Source: Altericroceibacterium spongiae
GTDB lineage: Bacteria > Pseudomonadota > Alphaproteobacteria > Sphingomonadales > Sphingomonadaceae
Reading direction: 5' to 3'
Length of the DNA stretch: 64,000 nucleotides
NCBI RefSeq assembly: GCF_003610805.1
Contig: NZ_RAPF01000005.1
Coordinates: 62,001-126,000 of the forward strand
Part shown: in pieces, positions 51,721 through 59,131 of the stretch
Layout of the letters: each line of letters opens with the position of its first letter
How positions within the stretch are numbered: position 1 is the stretch's first letter
Notes under the pieces: generated by a model
What the model was told of the DNA's origin: nothing
Database searches by the model: none
What the model saw: the letters and a program-made list of their open reading frames with translations, nothing else
Translations under genes and position numbers: made by a program

Positions 51721-52926
51721 TCACTGCCCCTCTGATGGTGCGGCTTCGGCCGACTTTTTGGGCTTGGCCGAGGATGCGGTTCCGTTCGTCGACACGAGAT
51801 TGGAGACAGCCAGATCGGCGCCCGGTTGGACACGGAGCTGACCCTGTGTGACGATCACATCGCCTGGTTTGATACCGCTTTTGATGACAACGGATTCACC
51901 GACGCGGCGGCCTGTCTTGACCGGGACGAATTCAGCTTTGCCTTTCTTGCGGGCGGTTTCGCCACGGATGACGACCACACTATCGCCTTGTGCCGATGTC
52001 TGGATTGCGGTGAGGGGAAGGACAATGACACCCTTTTCAGGTGCCAGCATCACCGAGGCGGTGACATACATGCCCGGCCGCAAATTCTGCCCCGGATTGG
52101 GTAGAGTAGCCTGCACACGGACATTGCGAGTGCCTTCATCGATCTTGGGATCAAGAGCATTGATCTTCGCGGTGAAGGTCTGCCCCGGAAAGGCATCGGT
52201 TACCACATTCACTTCCGTACCCGGTTCGAGTTTTGCCAGATCCTGTTGTGGAAGCGAGAAATCGACATAAAGCTGATTCAGCGCAGTCAGCGAGGCAACA
52301 GGAGCGCCCGCATTAAGATACTCGCCTGGATCAATCTGGCGAATGCCCAGCTTGCCGGAAAAGGGAGCCAGAATGCGTTTTTGCCGGATGCGAGCATCAA
52401 GCTGTGCGACAGCGGCTTCCGCTTCCTGAAGTTGTGAGCGCCGTTCCTGCAGCAATTCCTGCGATTCCGCTCCGGTAGGAGCGAGTTCTTCAGAACGCTT
52501 GAGCTGAAGACGGGCAAATTCGGCTCGCGCCTGCGCCGCTTTACGATCTGCGATTTCGGGGCCTGCATAAAGATTCACCAACGGAGCGCCGGAGCGGACA
52601 TAATCACCCGAATTGAAATGGATCGATGAGACCCGCCCGGCCACTTCGGGGGCCAGAAGAACTTCACGCACTGCACTGAGACTGCCCACGGCATCCAGAG
52701 AAACCGGCACATCGCTCGTCTTCGCGACCATGGCGGTCACGGGAACTTCCTGCGCCTGCCAGGCTTGCCCGCCGCTGCGCATCATTCGCCAGAAATACAG
52801 CGCGCCGATGATCAGCGCGAGCACGACAATAGTTATAATGATTGTCCGCCGCAGTGATGCGGGACGTTCGTCTTTCAGCAATTTATCATTGCCTTCATCA
52901 TCAATGAGTTCACGGCCATCGGTCAT
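51721..52926 (-). CDS. RND efflux periplasmic adaptor (membrane fusion protein)
   Basis: A 401-residue adaptor. A cytoplasmic N-terminal stretch and one span (about 27-46) anchor it; then the lipoyl half-motifs (VSSIHFNSGDYVRSG, RILAPFSGKLGIRQIDPGEY), a coiled-coil hairpin and beta-barrel part follow. It links permease and outer-membrane channel. A CAGGAG site supports the ATG at 52926. It is the first gene of the efflux operon after a short leader ORF with which its start overlaps. Confidence 0.9.
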   Translation of the reverse strand: MTDGRELIDDEGNDKLLKDERPASLRRTIIITIVVLALIIGALYFWRMMRSGGQAWQAQEVPVTAMVAKTSDVPVSLDAVGSLSAVREVLLAPEVAGRVSSIHFNSGDYVRSGAPLVNLYAGPEIADRKAAQARAEFARLQLKRSEELAPTGAESQELLQERRSQLQEAEAAVAQLDARIRQKRILAPFSGKLGIRQIDPGEYLNAGAPVASLTALNQLYVDFSLPQQDLAKLEPGTEVNVVTDAFPGQTFTAKINALDPKIDEGTRNVRVQATLPNPGQNLRPGMYVTASVMLAPEKGVIVLPLTAIQTSAQGDSVVVIRGETARKKGKAEFVPVKTGRRVGESVVIKSGIKPGDVIVTQGQLRVQPGADLAVSNLVSTNGTASSAKPKKSAEAAPSEGQ

Positions 52927-53027
52927 CGGCTCGGCTCCTGCTGCATCCCGCTTATTGGCGAGATTGAGAAACGGGACGGGCAGGCCAGACGGGGCCTCCA
53001 CCGAGCGGGCTGGAATGGGCGTTTCAT
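52923..53027 (-). CDS. 34-codon upstream ORF in the efflux operon leader
   Basis: ATG at 53027, five bases after an ACAGGAG-type site, followed by 34 codons. The TGA overlaps the adaptor start codon as ATGA. The peptide is rich in Arg and Pro. It could couple translation of the adaptor gene to leader translation. No homology is recognisable; short ORFs like this also arise by chance. Confidence 0.35.
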   Translation of the reverse strand: MKRPFQPARWRPRLACPSRFSISPISGMQQEPSR

Positions 53028-53087
53028 GTCGGCTCCTGTTGCTACTCACACCCAATAAGGCGGAGTTGTTATTCTTTGCCGACCGGG

Positions 53088-53118
53088 CTAATACAACCTC
53101 AACATTGGTTGAGGTCAA
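53088..53118 (-). promoter_or_regulatory. SoxR box in the efflux operon promoter
   Basis: The 18-bp palindrome CCTCAACATTGGTTGAGG (53097-53114) matches the SoxR operator consensus arms CCTCAA/TTGAGG. It lies between -35 TTGACC (53113-53118) and -10 TATTAG (53088-53093), with the long 19-bp spacer typical of MerR-family activated promoters. It controls the efflux operon on the minus strand and overlaps the soxR upstream region. Confidence 0.9.
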
Positions 53119-53133
53119 GAGAAAAAGTTACAT

Positions 53134-53598
53134 ATGGTAAGCAGTGAAAAGGTGATGACGGTGGGGGAAGTCGCCAAACGCAGCGGCGTTCCGGTGTCGA
53201 CTATTCATTTCTATGAGAAAAAGGGGCTGATCGAAGGCTGGCGTAGTGCAGGCAATCAGCGGCGCTATCCGCGTCGTATTCTGCGCCGGATCGCGATCAT
53301 CCGGATTGCACAAAGAGCGGGAATCCCTCTGGCACGAATCGGCGAGCATCTGGCGCAATTGCCCAGTGAAAATATAACAGCCACACAATGGCATGAGCTG
53401 AGTGCCGAATGGCGGAGCGAACTGGATCAACGCATTGTCAGTCTGATCCAGCTGCGCGATCAGCTTGAAGGTTGTATCGGTTGCGGCTGTCTGTCGCTCA
53501 AGGACTGCCCTTTGCGCAATCCCGAAGATGAACTGGCGCAGGAAGGGCCGGGCGCGCGACTGCTTGAAGCCGAAATAGAGGCTGTGCGCAGCACATAA
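53134..53598 (+). CDS. soxR: Redox-sensing transcriptional activator SoxR
   Basis: A 154-residue MerR-family regulator. The N-terminal helix-turn-helix is followed by a dimerisation helix and the [2Fe-2S] cluster loop with Cys114, Cys117, Cys119 and Cys125 (C-x2-C-x-C-x5-C). Oxidation of the cluster by redox-cycling compounds triggers activation. It is divergent from the efflux operon and has a perfect SoxR box 20 bp before its ATG, so it should both activate the pump and affect its own expression. No soxS is present, as usual outside enterobacteria. Confidence 0.95.
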   Translation: MVSSEKVMTVGEVAKRSGVPVSTIHFYEKKGLIEGWRSAGNQRRYPRRILRRIAIIRIAQRAGIPLARIGEHLAQLPSENITATQWHELSAEWRSELDQRIVSLIQLRDQLEGCIGCGCLSLKDCPLRNPEDELAQEGPGARLLEAEIEAVRST

Positions 53599-53632
53599 TG
53601 AAAGCGGAGCGCTTCTTGCGCTCCGCTTTCAT
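53598..53632. terminator. Convergent hairpin after soxR
   Basis: Perfect 15-bp stem, ATGAAAGCGGAGCGC at 53598-53612 and its complement at 53618-53632, loop TTCTT. T-rich sequence follows on the plus strand. It separates soxR from the convergent aldehyde dehydrogenase gene. Confidence 0.75.
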
Positions 53633-53671
53633 ATTCATCTTTATATTTCTTGCGGAGCTGGCCTGTCTTGC

Positions 53672-55063
53672 TCAGAAAGGTGCGTCGATATCGACGACAT
53701 CGATCAGCTTGTGATTGACGAATTCCTTGAGACCCAGTCCGAGCAATTCACGGCCATAACCTGACCGGCGTATACCGCCGAACGGTAAATCGGCTTCAAC
53801 CTTTGTTGGATGGTTGACGAAAACCATGCCGGTCGAAATGCGTTTCGCCACTTCAGCGCCATGTGCCGTATCTGATGTGAAGACGGAGCCGCCCAGTCCG
53901 AAGGGTGAATCATTGGCGATGCGCACGGCATCATCCTCATCTTTCGCGCGGAAGAGCATTGATACGGGGCCGAAAAACTCCCAGTGGCGGGCTGGGTTGT
54001 CTGCACCCAGATCGGTCAGAATCGTGGGCTGTACGAAAGCTCCCTGATTGGGAACAGGCGGGCCGACTTCCTCTGCCTTGGCACCAAGCTTCACAGCTTC
54101 GCGAATCTGTTCCTTCACATCGTCTGCCGCGCCTTGTGAAGAAAGTGGAGCGAGCGTGGTGGCGGGGTCCATCGGATCGCCTGCGACGAGTCCGGCAACA
54201 CCCTTGCGATAGCGGGTAAGAAACTCGTCATAGACTTCATCGACAACGATCATGCGCTTGGACGATACACAGACCTGTCCACCGTTCCAGTGCCGGCCGA
54301 ACACGGCCCAGTCGGTCGTCTTGTCGAGATCTGCATCGGCGAGCACGACGAAAGCATCGGCGCCGCCCAGTTCCATCGTCGATTTCTTGAGCGCCTTGCC
54401 GGCTTGGGCGGCAACCACGGCGCCAGCACCTTCGGAACCGGTCAGGGCCACACCATGCACGCGCGGATCGTTGAGGATCATCTCGATCTGCGAACGTGTG
54501 GCATAGAGGTTGGTGAAAGCACCTTTGGGCAGGCCGGCCTTTGCCATCAGCTCTTCGAAAGCAGCTGCGCTTTGCGGCACATTGGACGCATGTTTCAGCA
54601 GCAATGTATTCCCGGCTGAAAGCTGCGGCGCAAGAATGCGGGCGATCTGGTAATAGGGGAAATTCCAGGGCTCGATGGCGAGGAGCACGCCGAGCGGTTC
54701 ATGCACCAGCATTGCATCGCCTTCAGCCGGATCGAGCACTGGCAATTTTTCCGGGGCCAGCAGTTCTTCGGCATGGCGGACGTAATATTCGAAAATCTTG
54801 GCCGACAGTTCGATTTCGGCTTTCGCTTCGGAAAAGAGTTTCCCCATTTCCAGCGTCAGGATTTTTGCATATTTATCGCTCTCGCTGCGCAGTATATCCG
54901 CTGCCTTCTGAAGAATACGCCCGCGTTCGGCAAAAGAGGTTTCCCGCCAGCTGTGGAATGCTTTATCTGCCGCATCGATAGCCGCACGCACTTCCGTGTC
55001 GCTGGCATCGGGGAAAGTAGCGACCGTTTCGCCCGTATAGGGATTGATGGTCTGATACGCCAT
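53672..55063 (-). CDS. NAD-dependent aldehyde (succinate-semialdehyde type) dehydrogenase
   Basis: A 463-residue aldehyde dehydrogenase. The catalytic Cys is in NGGQVCVSSKRMI, the general-base Glu in MELGGADAF. The length and motif set resemble the YneI/Sad succinate-semialdehyde dehydrogenase subgroup (NPYTGETVATFP at the start), but the exact aldehyde is not certain. GAGGAG precedes the ATG at 55063; the ATG at 55081 is an unlikely alternative. It lies 43 bp downstream of pntB and may be read with it. Confidence 0.85.
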   Translation of the reverse strand: MAYQTINPYTGETVATFPDASDTEVRAAIDAADKAFHSWRETSFAERGRILQKAADILRSESDKYAKILTLEMGKLFSEAKAEIELSAKIFEYYVRHAEELLAPEKLPVLDPAEGDAMLVHEPLGVLLAIEPWNFPYYQIARILAPQLSAGNTLLLKHASNVPQSAAAFEELMAKAGLPKGAFTNLYATRSQIEMILNDPRVHGVALTGSEGAGAVVAAQAGKALKKSTMELGGADAFVVLADADLDKTTDWAVFGRHWNGGQVCVSSKRMIVVDEVYDEFLTRYRKGVAGLVAGDPMDPATTLAPLSSQGAADDVKEQIREAVKLGAKAEEVGPPVPNQGAFVQPTILTDLGADNPARHWEFFGPVSMLFRAKDEDDAVRIANDSPFGLGGSVFTSDTAHGAEVAKRISTGMVFVNHPTKVEADLPFGGIRRSGYGRELLGLGLKEFVNHKLIDVVDIDAPF

Positions 55064-55106
55064 TATACGTCTCCTCTTCAAATAGATTGCCGAGCCCCGT
55101 TGCTTC

Positions 55107-56528
55107 TTATGCGGCTGCTGCGAGATCCTTTACCGACTGAACCATCTGGGTCAGAACAGCTTGTGCATCGCCATAGACCATCGAGCAGTTCTCCTGATAA
55201 AACAGTATGTTCTCCACGCCTGAATAGCCTTTCCCCTGTCCGCGCTTGATGACATAGACTTGCCGGGCCTTATCCGCGTCGAGGATTGGCATGCCGTAAA
55301 TGGGCGAGGATGTGTCTGTCCGCGCCGAGGGGTTCACCACATCATTGGCGCCAATCACCAGCGCGACATCGGTGTTGGGGAAGTCCTCATTAATGTCGTC
55401 CATGTCGTAGATGATATCGTAAGGCACACCGGCTTCGGCCAGCAGCACATTCATATGGCCCGGCATCCGGCCCGCCACCGGGTGGATGGCGAATTTCACA
55501 TCGACATCGGCCGCTTGCAGCAATTTGACGAATTCGTAGAGCTTCTGCTGCGCCTGCGCGACCGCCAGACCGTAGCCGGGAATAATAATGACGCTGGAAG
55601 AGTAGCGCATATTGATGGCCGCATCGCCCGGATCGGTCGATGTCATTTGACCCTGCACGTCCCCGCCACCCGCTGCCGCCGTGTCTCCAAAGTTCGAGAA
55701 CAGCACATTGGTAAGCGACCGGTTCATCGATCTGGCCATCAGTAATGTGAGCAGTGTACCTGCCGAACCGACTACCATGCCGGCGATCATTAGCGCGGGG
55801 TTTTGCAGTGCGTAGCCTTCAAGGCCCACGGCAAGACCGGTGAAAGCATTGTAGAGCGAAATCACAACCGGCATATCCGCTCCGCCAATCGGCAGGGTCA
55901 TCATAATGCCGAAGAGCAGCGCGCCGATAAAGAACACCACGGCAAGTGTGACGGCTGCGGGGGTACCATGAAGCGCAACAGCCGCTGCTGCAATGGCCAG
56001 TGTGGCCACGAATATCAGCCCGTTGAGGACGCGCTGCCCCGGAAAACGCAATGGCTTTCTGATCCGTCCGTCCAGCTTGGCCCAGGCAATGACAGAGCCG
56101 GTTAGAGAGATCGAACCGATCAAAGCGCCGACGAAAGTGACAGCGAGCAGGACTCCACCCGGGTTGGTGGAATCTGATAGTTCGACTGCAGCGATAGCTG
56201 CCGCTGCGCCGCCGCCCATACCGTTATAGAGCGCCACCATCTGCGGCATGGCGGTCATTTCAACCTTGCCGCCGCGCCACCATGCCCAGCCACCACCAGC
56301 CACCAGAGCAATGATGGCAAGACCAAGATTGGTCATCAAATGCGACCGTGCAGCTTCTTCCAGATTAAACAGGACGAGGAAGCTGGCCGCCACTGCCACG
56401 ATCATGCCGATGCCGGCAGTCACGATTCCGGACAGAGCGGTGACTGGAGAAGCCATCCGCTTGAGGCCGAAAATGAACAGGACGGCGGCAAGGAAACCGC
56501 TCAGCCCGGTAATATGCTGTGCGATCAT
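55107..56528 (-). CDS. pntB: NAD(P) transhydrogenase subunit beta
   Basis: A 473-residue subunit. The first 260 residues or so form the membrane domain II with about nine spans. The C-terminal NADP-binding domain III shows IIPGYGLAVAQAQ, the KFAIHPVAGRMPGHMNVLLAEA segment and GANDVVNP. With the alpha subunits it couples proton entry to NADPH formation. The start follows the small subunit stop by one base. Confidence 0.95.
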   Translation of the reverse strand: MIAQHITGLSGFLAAVLFIFGLKRMASPVTALSGIVTAGIGMIVAVAASFLVLFNLEEAARSHLMTNLGLAIIALVAGGGWAWWRGGKVEMTAMPQMVALYNGMGGGAAAAIAAVELSDSTNPGGVLLAVTFVGALIGSISLTGSVIAWAKLDGRIRKPLRFPGQRVLNGLIFVATLAIAAAAVALHGTPAAVTLAVVFFIGALLFGIMMTLPIGGADMPVVISLYNAFTGLAVGLEGYALQNPALMIAGMVVGSAGTLLTLLMARSMNRSLTNVLFSNFGDTAAAGGGDVQGQMTSTDPGDAAINMRYSSSVIIIPGYGLAVAQAQQKLYEFVKLLQAADVDVKFAIHPVAGRMPGHMNVLLAEAGVPYDIIYDMDDINEDFPNTDVALVIGANDVVNPSARTDTSSPIYGMPILDADKARQVYVIKRGQGKGYSGVENILFYQENCSMVYGDAQAVLTQMVQSVKDLAAAA

Positions 56529-56529
56529 T

Positions 56530-56841
56530 TTACTGGTCCTTTTCGCCGCTCGACTTGAACATGGCGAGCATTCTGTCGGTCACGACATAACCGCCCGCTG
56601 CATTAGCGGCGCCAAGCGCCACGCCCAGAAAGCCAATGATCTGCGCAAAAAGCGTGGTGGCATTGAGCAACGCATGAAGGGCGCCGACTACCACAATGCC
56701 GTGAATGAAGTTCGACCCGGACATAAGGGGGGTATGCAGGATAGAGGGCACCCGGCTGATGACTTCATAGCCGGTAAAAGCGGCCAGCATGAAAATATAC
56801 AGGGCGATCAGCCAGGTCATGGAGGTGTCGACAGGTATCAT
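56530..56841 (-). CDS. pntAB: NAD(P) transhydrogenase subunit alpha 2 (membrane part)
   Basis: A 103-residue protein with three hydrophobic spans (LIALYIFMLAAFTGYEVISRVP...GIVVVGAL...). It corresponds to the membrane end of PntA in E. coli, separate here as in Rhodospirillum rubrum. It overlaps the upstream subunit gene by four bases. Confidence 0.92.
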   Translation of the reverse strand: MIPVDTSMTWLIALYIFMLAAFTGYEVISRVPSILHTPLMSGSNFIHGIVVVGALHALLNATTLFAQIIGFLGVALGAANAAGGYVVTDRMLAMFKSSGEKDQ

Positions 56842-57986
56842 GTGGTCTCCTGCTTCGCGGGGGCGATTTCAATGGCTTTACGCAGCGCATCATTGCGGAT
56901 TGTACCGTCATGAATGGCAATTGTGCCGGCGATCACGTCATCCTCGAAATCGAGTTGTATGGCGCCGTCTTTGACAACCAGACCAAGCAGGTTGAGGATA
57001 TTTTTGGCATAAAGTTCGCTTGCATGCTGAGCGAGCGCGGAAGGTACGTTGAGCGGTGCGATGATGGTGGCTGGGCCGCTGGTGATAGTTTCCCCGGGCT
57101 TGCTATCCGCGCAATTGCCACCTCCTTCGGCACCGAGATCGACGATCACCGCACCGGGTTTCATGGATGCGACCTGCGCCGAAGAGATCAGTCTGGGAGA
57201 CGGGCGGCCTGGCACCGAAGCGGTGGTGACGATCATATCGGCTTCGGCGATATGCTGCGTCAGGACTTTTTCGACCTGGGCCTGTTCTTCCGCTGTCAAC
57301 TCGCGCGCGTAACCACCTTCGCCGCGTGCATCCACCCCGGTGTCAACGAACTTGGCACCTAGCGAATGCGCCTGTTCCGCCGTTTCGGGGCGCACATCGT
57401 AACCTTCAGTAATCGCGCCGAGTCTGTGCGCGGTTGCGAGGGCAGAAAGTCCGGCCACTCCAAGCCCCATTACCAATACCTTTGCGGCACGTAGCGACCC
57501 GACCGCAGTGGTCATCATGGGGATAATGCGCGGCATATGGACTGCCCCCAGCAGCGGCGCATAATAACCGGCGAGCGCAGCCTGACTGGACAACACGTCC
57601 ATGGATTGTGCCCGGCTTATCCGCGGAATTAATTCCATCGCGAAAGCGGTGATCTTGCGTTCTTTTAAAGCATTCACCAGCCTTGGATGACTGGTCCCGT
57701 AAAGTTGTGAGATCAGGATGGCGCTGGGTTTCATCGCGCTAACGATGTCCGGCGGGGGCGGCTGGACGGAAAGAACGATATCGGCCTTTGCCAGCAATGC
57801 TGTCCTGTCACTTTCGATTGTGACATTCTTATAGGCTGAATCAGGGAAATGCGCGGCTTTGCCGGCGTCTGCTTCAAGTGTCAGTGCAGCACCCTGCCGT
57901 TCCAGCCGGGATATGACAGCCGGGACCATCGCCACTCGCTTTTCGTCCGCTTCGGTTTCCTTCAGAATAGCAATGGTAATGGGCAT
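56838..57986 (-). CDS. pntAA: NAD(P) transhydrogenase subunit alpha 1 (NAD-binding)
   Basis: A 382-residue soluble subunit of the split Rhodospirillum-type transhydrogenase, domain I. It has the alanine dehydrogenase/PNT fold: KETEADEKRVAMVP at the start and the NAD motif VMGLGVAGLSALATA. The LPQKP-like arm is less clear. First gene of the operon; the large gap upstream should hold its promoter. Confidence 0.95.
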   Translation of the reverse strand: MPITIAILKETEADEKRVAMVPAVISRLERQGAALTLEADAGKAAHFPDSAYKNVTIESDRTALLAKADIVLSVQPPPPDIVSAMKPSAILISQLYGTSHPRLVNALKERKITAFAMELIPRISRAQSMDVLSSQAALAGYYAPLLGAVHMPRIIPMMTTAVGSLRAAKVLVMGLGVAGLSALATAHRLGAITEGYDVRPETAEQAHSLGAKFVDTGVDARGEGGYARELTAEEQAQVEKVLTQHIAEADMIVTTASVPGRPSPRLISSAQVASMKPGAVIVDLGAEGGGNCADSKPGETITSGPATIIAPLNVPSALAQHASELYAKNILNLLGLVVKDGAIQLDFEDDVIAGTIAIHDGTIRNDALRKAIEIAPAKQETT

Positions 57987-58359
57987 AAAATTCCGGACCT
58001 TCCACAGCGCTGCGCGGCGCCCTTTTCAGACTGCTGATAAGGCTACGGCGCATTGACTTTCATCAAGCGGCCATGATTCTCTGCCCCGATTTCTTGTCCG
58101 GCGCCCGATTGTTTCTGCGGTGATGGCACAGGTGCCAAGCCGCAAGGGGTATAAGATCATGACGAAACGACACTTAGGGTGTATTTCTATTGTGCGCAAT
58201 GAATTGCCCGCTATGCGGAATTTGCAAAAAAGTAAGTGTGTCTCACTTTTGAGCCAGTCGTGCTGTTTTTGCGATGAGCTGAGTGTGTAAGCCAGCTGGC
58301 ACTTTCCGTACCACTTGCGCGTTTGTCTCATGGAGCCGGAATGCTAACGGGAGAACGGA
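57987..58359. other. Intergenic region between pntAA and the TonB-like gene
   Basis: A 373-base divergent intergenic region. I see no convincing ORF, RNA gene or strong promoter in it. A short inverted repeat, AAGTG-TGTCT-CACTT, lies near 58232-58248. Both neighbours must have their promoters here, and neither shows a clear consensus -35/-10 pair. Confidence 0.5.
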
Positions 58360-59103
58360 TTGGCCTTTGCGCATGATTGGGAATACAGGCCTCGCCGTCG
58401 CCCGAACTGGTGGGTGCTTCTGGGCGTATGTGTGTTTCATGTCGTCATGCTGGCAGCACTGGTAAGAGCCTTTGCACCCGACTTCACAGATAGCGTGATG
58501 AGACAGGCCAGTTCGCTGGTGACGGTGACTGTGCGAACGAACGAGCCTGAAGAGGCGCCGCAATCTCCTCCGCCAGCCAACACACCACCCGATGCCGAAC
58601 CTGAGGGAGCCGCCGCCGAAGCAGGAAAACAGGCACGGCCCCGTCCGGTCACGGCCCCTAAACCTGCCGTTCCGCGCCCAGATCCCAGTCCTGCGCCATC
58701 AGTTTCTTCAGAAGGGCCCGATAATGCTTCAGGTGCAGCCGAAACGGGTGAGGGCACAGGTGCGGGCGGTGCCGGGCAAGGCTCCGGGGGCGGACAGAAC
58801 GGCAGCGGGCAGGGCAGCGGCTTTTCGCGTCGGCTTGAAAAGATCGAAGGCAATATTACCAGCGCAGGCGATTATCCGCGGGCCACGCGCGATTTGCGGC
58901 GCGGGCATGATGTCATAATCGAATTGACAGTGGGCGCTGACGGGCGTGTCACAGCCTGCCGGGTGACCGATCCGAGTCCCGACCCACAGGCCGACACCAT
59001 CACTTGCCAGCTGGCCAGTGAACGATTCCGCTTTCTCCCCGCTCTTGATGCGCAGGGGAATCCTGTGGTGGGCCGCTATCGCTGGCGACAGCGCTGGTAT
59101 TAG
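58360..59103 (+). CDS. TonB-family energy transducer-like protein
   Basis: About 247 residues. One N-terminal span (WWVLLGVCVFHVVMLAALV) is followed by a Pro-rich linker and then a Gly/Gln/Ser-rich linker (about 65-160). The C-terminal 85 residues carry the TonB-like fold (DYPRATRDLRRGHDVIIELTVGADGRVTACRVTDPS). The start is TTG at 58360, with a CGGGAGAA site five bases ahead; no ATG gives the whole span. No exbB or exbD is adjacent. Confidence 0.8.
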   Translation: MAFAHDWEYRPRRRPNWWVLLGVCVFHVVMLAALVRAFAPDFTDSVMRQASSLVTVTVRTNEPEEAPQSPPPANTPPDAEPEGAAAEAGKQARPRPVTAPKPAVPRPDPSPAPSVSSEGPDNASGAAETGEGTGAGGAGQGSGGGQNGSGQGSGFSRRLEKIEGNITSAGDYPRATRDLRRGHDVIIELTVGADGRVTACRVTDPSPDPQADTITCQLASERFRFLPALDAQGNPVVGRYRWRQRWY

Positions 59104-59131
59104 GACGGATATTGAGTGCCGTGCTTGCTGT

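Noticed and set aside
58026-58331. 101-codon minus-strand frame upstream of pntAA
   Set aside because: No recognisable family or ribosome binding site; composition resembles non-coding DNA.
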